A stretch of DNA of 64,000 nucleotides, taken from contig NZ_ML142848.1 of NCBI RefSeq assembly GCF_004138485.1, positions 1,834,640-1,898,639 on the forward strand, written 5' to 3'. How positions within the stretch are numbered: the stretch's first letter is position 1; every line of letters begins with the position of its first letter. Of the stretch, positions 59,705 through 64,000 are shown in pieces. The notes under the pieces are model-generated. The model was not told the origin of the DNA. It saw only the letters and a program-made list of their open reading frames with translations, and searched no databases. The DNA is from Peristeroidobacter soli. Lineage in GTDB: Bacteria; Pseudomonadota; Gammaproteobacteria; Steroidobacterales; Steroidobacteraceae. Position numbers and translations under genes: made by a program.

Positions 59705-61093
59705 ATGACGATGGCAGTAGAGGCACGATCGGTCGGCGACCGAGCCGCCGGCGCGAACGACACCGGCGCATTCACTGCCAGCAACGCCTATCGCAACTAC
59801 GTCGTCTGGCTGCTGTTCGTCATCTACGTGTTCAACTACGTCGACCGGCAGATCCTGTCCATCGTGCTCGAGCCCATCAAGCAGGAGTTCGACCTGCACG
59901 ACTGGCAGCTCGGCATGCTCAGCGGCCTGGCGTTCGCCGCGTTCTATTCGACGCTGGGCATTCCCATCGCGCGCATGGCCGACACGCGCAATCGGGTCAA
60001 CATCATCACCGCGTCCATCGTGATCTGGAGCGCGTTCACGGTTTTCTGCGGCCTGGCCCGAAACTTCTGGCATCTGCTGTTCGCGCGCATCGGTGTCGGC
60101 ATCGGCGAGGCGGGTTGCAGTCCATCGGCGTATTCGATCATCAGCGACTACGTCGAGCCGAAGAAGCGCGCCACCGCGCTGTCGATTTATTCCATGGGTG
60201 TGTACGGCGGCAGCGCGCTCGGCTTCCTGGTCGGCGGACTGGTCGCTCATGAATATGGCTGGCGTGCCGCGTTCTATACGGTCGGCCTGCCGGGTCTGAT
60301 CGTCGCGCTGATTCTGAAGTTCACCGTCAGAGAGCCCCCGCGCGGCTTCTCCGAACCGACGCCGGTCGCCATCGCCGAGCCGCCGCCGTTCAAGCGAGTG
60401 ATGGGCGATCTCTGGGCGAAGAAATCGTTTCGTCATTTGTCCGTCGCCGCCGGTCTGCATGCGTTTGTCAGCTATGGATTGAGCTCGTTCTATTCGCCCT
60501 TCTTCATGCGCACTCACGGCATGACGCTCGGCGATGTCGGCGCGTGGCTCGCCATCGTTGTAGCACTGGGCGGACTGTCTGGAACGTATCTCGGCGGTCT
60601 GTGGTGCGATCGTTACTACGCCCGCACCCAGGATCCGCGCTGGTATGTCTGGATTCCGGCGATCACGCTGATCATCGTCGTGCCGTTCGGCCAGGTCGTG
60701 TACGCGCTGGATAACACCATCGCGGCGTTGCTGTTGCTCACGCTGTACATCGCGTTGGCGGCCGCGTATCTCGGTCCCAGCATCGCCTCGACGCATCGGC
60801 TGGTCGGACTACGGGAACGCGCGCTCGCCTCGGCCTTCCTGCTGCTGATCCTCAACTTCATCGGCCTTGGACTCGGGCCGATGTTCACGGGCGCGTTGAG
60901 CGACGCCTTCAAGGGATACTTCGTCTCGCAGGGAATTGCAGAGAAAGTGGCGCTCGCCGACGGACTGCGCTGGTCGATCCGCGTGACGCTGATGATGAAT
61001 CTGTGGTCGGCGCTCCACTATTACCTCGCCGCTAAAACGCTGCGCGAGGACATCGAGACGGGCAATCAGGCCCGTGCCGCCGCCGGCCTCTAG
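59705..61093 (+). CDS. MFS transporter (spinster-like)
   Basis: The 462-residue protein has 12 membrane segments and MFS blocks: YVDRQILSIVLEPIKQEFDL, GLAFAAFYSTLGIPIARMAD, RIGVGIGEAGCSPSAYSIIS and DYVEPKKRATALSIYSMGVY. The pattern is close to the spinster-like MFS group often found in sphingomonads and steroid degraders; substrate is unknown. Start could also be 59711. Its stop overlaps the DUF924 stop (convergent) by four bases. Confidence 0.9.
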   Translation: MTMAVEARSVGDRAAGANDTGAFTASNAYRNYVVWLLFVIYVFNYVDRQILSIVLEPIKQEFDLHDWQLGMLSGLAFAAFYSTLGIPIARMADTRNRVNIITASIVIWSAFTVFCGLARNFWHLLFARIGVGIGEAGCSPSAYSIISDYVEPKKRATALSIYSMGVYGGSALGFLVGGLVAHEYGWRAAFYTVGLPGLIVALILKFTVREPPRGFSEPTPVAIAEPPPFKRVMGDLWAKKSFRHLSVAAGLHAFVSYGLSSFYSPFFMRTHGMTLGDVGAWLAIVVALGGLSGTYLGGLWCDRYYARTQDPRWYVWIPAITLIIVVPFGQVVYALDNTIAALLLLTLYIALAAAYLGPSIASTHRLVGLRERALASAFLLLILNFIGLGLGPMFTGALSDAFKGYFVSQGIAEKVALADGLRWSIRVTLMMNLWSALHYYLAAKTLREDIETGNQARAAAGL

Positions 61094-61653
61094 ACCAAAG
61101 GCGGCTCGGTCTTCAGGAACTCCAGCTCCTCGGGCGTCGAGCGCCGTCCGAGGATGACGTTGCGATGAGGGAAACGCCCGAAGCGCTCGACGATGTCGTG
61201 GTGATGGCGTGCGTACTTCACACCGTCGGCGATGCCCAGCTCGTTGAACAAACGCACCGATTCCGCCTGCGCCTGCAAGTCCTCGCTGTGCATGAACGGC
61301 AGATATAGAAAGTGCCGCTGCCTCGCCGGCAACGACTGGTCCTTGCCGCTCGCCACCGCGTATCGCGCCAACGCCAGTGCGTCGGCATCGGTGGCGTAGG
61401 CTTCCGGGGCCTGACGAAACATGTTGCGTGGAAATTGATCGAGCACGAGGACGGCGGCGAGCAACGTACGCGCATCGGCGCTGGCGGTCGCCAGCGGTTC
61501 AGCCTTCAACGCGTCGTAGGTGCCGCCGAATCGCGACCGGCACTTGTCATCCACTTGCGTGCTGCTTCTGAACCAGTCCTGCTCGCTCAGCTCCTCGAAC
61601 CAGAAATGCAAGACCTCGTCGACCCAACCCGCGGGTAATTTTTTCGAGGACAT
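61090..61653 (-). CDS. DUF924 family protein
   Basis: The 187-residue protein matches DUF924: GWVDEVLHFWFEELSEQDWF, TLLAAVLVLDQFPRNMFRQA, YLPFMHSEDLQAQAESVRLF and ARHHHDIVERFGRFPHRNVI. It is all-helical, cytoplasmic, with no known function; the conserved His, Asp and Arg residues suggest a catalytic or binding site. The ATG at 61653 fits the family start; the longer in-frame version adds 36 unlike residues. Confidence 0.92.
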   Translation of the reverse strand: MSSKKLPAGWVDEVLHFWFEELSEQDWFRSSTQVDDKCRSRFGGTYDALKAEPLATASADARTLLAAVLVLDQFPRNMFRQAPEAYATDADALALARYAVASGKDQSLPARQRHFLYLPFMHSEDLQAQAESVRLFNELGIADGVKYARHHHDIVERFGRFPHRNVILGRRSTPEELEFLKTEPPLV

Positions 61654-61798
61654 CGACGGCGCTCGCTTACCAAACCGGAACCTTATCAAAGTCACAAACC
61701 GTCGGAAGGTTCCCGACGTGCAAAATTCTGGGTAGTCGAGCGATCCACTTCGCACTCTCACGCATTAGTCCCTACGCCAGCGTAAGGATCAATCAGAC

Positions 61799-63382
61799 AT
61801 GTCGACCGCGTTCAGACTGAAAGCCCTAGCAGTACTCGGCAGCGCATTCATGCTTGCCGCATGCAGCAATAACGACGACAACAATGACGCCCCCGGCAGC
61901 GGGCAGGCAGAAACCCCGCCGCCGGCAGCCACGCCGACCGCCGGCACGCTGATCGAAACTCCGCCGACGCGCCTCGGCACGTTCGCGATCGCCGATCTGC
62001 TCAACCTGGTGAACTTGAACTCCACGGCCGAACGCATCGTGGACTTCATCGTCGACCCGGAATGCGGCGTCGACGTTTATCAGATTCGTTACAACACGCT
62101 GGATCCGGCTCAGCAGCCGACCACCGCGTCGGGCGCACTGATGGTTCCGACCGGCACGAACGCCGCATGCCAGGGCTCGCGCCCCATAGTCGTGTATGCG
62201 CACGGCACGCAGGCCGAGAAATCCTTCAACATCGCCGATCTCTCCAATGCCGATAACGGCGAAGGCTTGTTGATCGCGGTCGCCTTCGCCGCGCAGGGTT
62301 ACATCGTCGTGGCGCCGAACTACGCCGGCTACGACACTTCATCGCTGCCATATCACCCGTATCTGCACGCCGATCAGCAGGCGAAAGACACCTACGATGC
62401 ACTGAGCGCGGCACGCAGTGCGCTGCCCACGAGCTCCGCGCCGACGGTGACCGACAGCGGCCGGCTCTTCATCACCGGCTATTCGCAAGGCGGGTTCGTG
62501 GCCATGGCCACGCATCGACTGCTGCAAACAAATGGCGTTCCGGTGACCGCTTCGGCGCCGATGTCGGGGCCTTACGCTCTCGGGGCATTTGGCGACGCTG
62601 TGTTTCAAGGCCAGGTCATTCAGAGCGCCCCCGCATTGGTGGGTTGGCTCATGACCGCGTATCAGCGCATCTACGGCAACATCTATTCAGCGCCGACGGC
62701 TGCGTTCGAGGCGCAATATGCGCCCACGATCGACACGCTGTTCCCGACGACGACCACGCGCTCGCAGGTCTACGCTCAAGGACTGCTGCCTCAAGATCAG
62801 CTATTCAGCAGCACGCCTCCTGATCCGGCGTACGCGGCCTATACACCTGCGACATCGCCGTCGGATCTGGCGCCTGTGTTCGCCCGAGGCTTTGGCACCG
62901 GCAACTTGATCACGAATTCATTCCGCGGGAGTTATCTGCAGGACTCGCTCGCCCATCCCGACGGCGGCTTCCCGGCCATTACGGATGGTTTGCCGGCAGC
63001 CGCGCCCGCCAATCCGCTACGCATCGCGTTCAAAGCAAACGATCTGCGCAACTGGAGTCCGACCTCACCGGTGTTGTTGTGTGGCGGCCATGACGATCCG
63101 ACGGTTCTTTACATGAACACGGATCTGATGCGGCGTTACTGGACGGCCGCTGGCGTGACGACACCGATTCAGGTGCTCGATGTGGATGAAGATCCGTCCA
63201 TCGGCGGTGACGACACGACCCTGAAGCTCGGCTTCAACGCCGCGAAGGAAGCCGTCATCGCTTCGGCGATTGCCGGCGGCGCGACGGATGGTGGCGCACT
63301 GGCAGTGGCTGATGTCTATCACGCCACGCTGGTGCCACCGTTCTGTCTCGCGAAGGTACAGTCGTTCTTCGATGGCTTCTAA
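61799..63382 (+). CDS. Alpha/beta hydrolase lipoprotein
   Basis: The 527-residue protein has a lipoprotein signal (AVLGSAFMLAAC, lipid Cys at 23) and a low-complexity linker. The hydrolase core has nucleophile Ser in FITGYSQGGFVAMATH (about 227-232), Asp in CGGHDDPTVLYMN (about 431) and His in DVYHATLVPP (about 507). YAHGTQAEK carries the oxyanion-hole position. Ester substrates are likely but unknown. It is anchored in a membrane facing the periplasm or outside. It is divergent from DUF924 and overlaps the acyl-CoA synthetase 3' end by 4 bases. Confidence 0.88.
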   Translation: MSTAFRLKALAVLGSAFMLAACSNNDDNNDAPGSGQAETPPPAATPTAGTLIETPPTRLGTFAIADLLNLVNLNSTAERIVDFIVDPECGVDVYQIRYNTLDPAQQPTTASGALMVPTGTNAACQGSRPIVVYAHGTQAEKSFNIADLSNADNGEGLLIAVAFAAQGYIVVAPNYAGYDTSSLPYHPYLHADQQAKDTYDALSAARSALPTSSAPTVTDSGRLFITGYSQGGFVAMATHRLLQTNGVPVTASAPMSGPYALGAFGDAVFQGQVIQSAPALVGWLMTAYQRIYGNIYSAPTAAFEAQYAPTIDTLFPTTTTRSQVYAQGLLPQDQLFSSTPPDPAYAAYTPATSPSDLAPVFARGFGTGNLITNSFRGSYLQDSLAHPDGGFPAITDGLPAAAPANPLRIAFKANDLRNWSPTSPVLLCGGHDDPTVLYMNTDLMRRYWTAAGVTTPIQVLDVDEDPSIGGDDTTLKLGFNAAKEAVIASAIAGGATDGGALAVADVYHATLVPPFCLAKVQSFFDGF

Positions 63383-64000
63383 GCGGCCGGGTACCGATCG
63401 CGCAGCTCGCGCTTCAGCACCTTGCCGATGGCATTTCGGGGCAACTCGGCCGCCAGCCGCACGGCGGCCAGGCGCTGCGTCTTGCCGAGGCGCTCATTGG
63501 TCCATTGTTTGATTTCATCGGCGCTGGCCGTCGCGTCCGGACGTAACACGACGAACGCGACCGGCGTCTCGCCCCACTCCTTCGACGGCACGCCGACGAC
63601 GGCACCATCGCGCACGGCCGGGTGTTGCAACAGCACGGCCTCCAGATCGCTCGGATAGATATTGAAGCCGCCGGAAATGATCATGTCCTTGCGGCGATCC
63701 ATCAGGGTGAGAAAGCCCTCGGCGTCGAAGCGACCGACATCGCCGGTGCGGATGAAACGATTGCCGGCGGCGTCGTACCACTCGGCCTCCGCGGTCTTGC
63801 CGGGCTGATTGAAATAGCCAGTCATCATGGCGCTGGAGCGGCCAACCACCTCGCCGATCTGACCCGGCGGCAGTTCCCGGCCCTGCTCGTCGATCAAGCG
63901 AATGTCATGCCCCGGCACCGGCTGGCCGACCGTGTGCAACTTGTCCGGAAACAGATGCGCCATGAGCATGCACGTGCCGCCGCCCTCGGTCATACCGTAA
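63379..64000 (-). CDS. AMP-dependent acyl-CoA synthetase, C-terminal part (runs off the window)
   Basis: Only the last 205 or so residues are seen; the upstream part is beyond position 64000. At the edge the frame reads YGMTEGGGTC, the adenylate-binding motif, so this ATG is internal, not a start. The rest has GDVGRFDAEGFLTLMDRRKD, MIISGGFNIYPSDLEAVLLQ and the catalytic Lys in LPRNAIGKVLKRELR. It activates a carboxylic acid, perhaps a fatty or aromatic acid, to its CoA ester. Confidence 0.92.
   Translation of the reverse strand, partial: YGMTEGGGTCMLMAHLFPDKLHTVGQPVPGHDIRLIDEQGRELPPGQIGEVVGRSSAMMTGYFNQPGKTAEAEWYDAAGNRFIRTGDVGRFDAEGFLTLMDRRKDMIISGGFNIYPSDLEAVLLQHPAVRDGAVVGVPSKEWGETPVAFVVLRPDATASADEIKQWTNERLGKTQRLAAVRLAAELPRNAIGKVLKRELRDRYPAA

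Noticed and set aside
1-64000. Prophage, insertion sequence or integron
   Set aside because: No integrase, transposase, phage structural gene or terminal-repeat pair was found; the mobile signals are limited to short palindromic repeats.

Overview
The window is GC-rich, densely coding bacterial DNA (about 55 genes, short spacers, mixed strands). TonB-dependent receptors, an OmpA-family protein, Tat and lipoprotein signals, an Lrp/AsnC-controlled alanine dehydrogenase and a full Mo-cofactor set point to a free-living Gram-negative proteobacterium. My best guess is a gammaproteobacterium of the Steroidobacter/Nevskiales type; this is inference from protein style, because no rRNA is present. I see no insertion sequence, prophage or CRISPR array. 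One tRNA gene (Arg, anticodon TCG) is present.

1-11.4 kb: end of a transglutaminase-like protein, an HDOD protein, a 53-aa membrane protein, DUF1840, a YebC-family regulator, a SWIM-SNF2 helicase coupled to an unknown partner, a secreted protein and a transmembrane Ser/Thr kinase with a cysteine-rich outer domain. 11.4-13.4 kb: a HEPN / HTH-MNT toxin-antitoxin-like pair with a clear palindromic operator promoter, just past the 3' end of tRNA-Arg, then a small DEDD exonuclease. 13.4-23.4 kb: a DUF5916 barrel protein, lactate permease with a PAP2 phosphatase, a BlaI/M56 regulatory pair divergent from an orphan ExbB-like protein, and small secreted proteins.

23.4-30 kb: a cluster on the minus strand (DUF3604 protein, PpiC-type isomerase, HupE/UreJ protein, TonB-dependent receptor) that looks like one uptake or processing system of unknown substrate. 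30-43.5 kb: a 2OG-oxygenase-like protein, a fused membrane/spermidine-synthase-like protein, a DUF4166 plus saccharopine-reductase-like pair, an S41 peptidase, a VOC protein, a PhoX-type phosphatase with a VPLPA-CTERM protein, a rhomboid protease, a fused MFS/acyltransferase, and ald with a divergent Lrp regulator.

43.6-56.6 kb is the most coherent region: a molybdenum locus. It contains a beta-propeller phytase, a TonB-dependent receptor preceded by two ModE-like operators, modE, a modA with an extra C-terminal domain, modC and modB, and then moeA-moaA-moaC-mobA::moaD-moaE. The mobA and moaD domains are joined in one reading frame by a tandem-repeat linker, and MoaE ends in a histidine-rich tail. 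Together these describe molybdate entry across the outer membrane (predicted), periplasmic capture, ABC import, sensing, and conversion to molybdopterin cofactor. The rest of the window holds an OmpA-family protein, proA, an MFS transporter, DUF924, a lipoprotein alpha/beta hydrolase and the 3' end of an acyl-CoA synthetase.

Several dispersed palindromic repeats occur, mostly between genes: a shared GGTACA...TGTACC core at three sites, a 16-base hairpin found both between genes and inside phoX, 39- and 42-base tandem repeats around mobA-moaD-moaE, and a 27-base direct repeat upstream of moeA. The single spacer longer than 300 bases (51634-52167) is made largely of such repeats.
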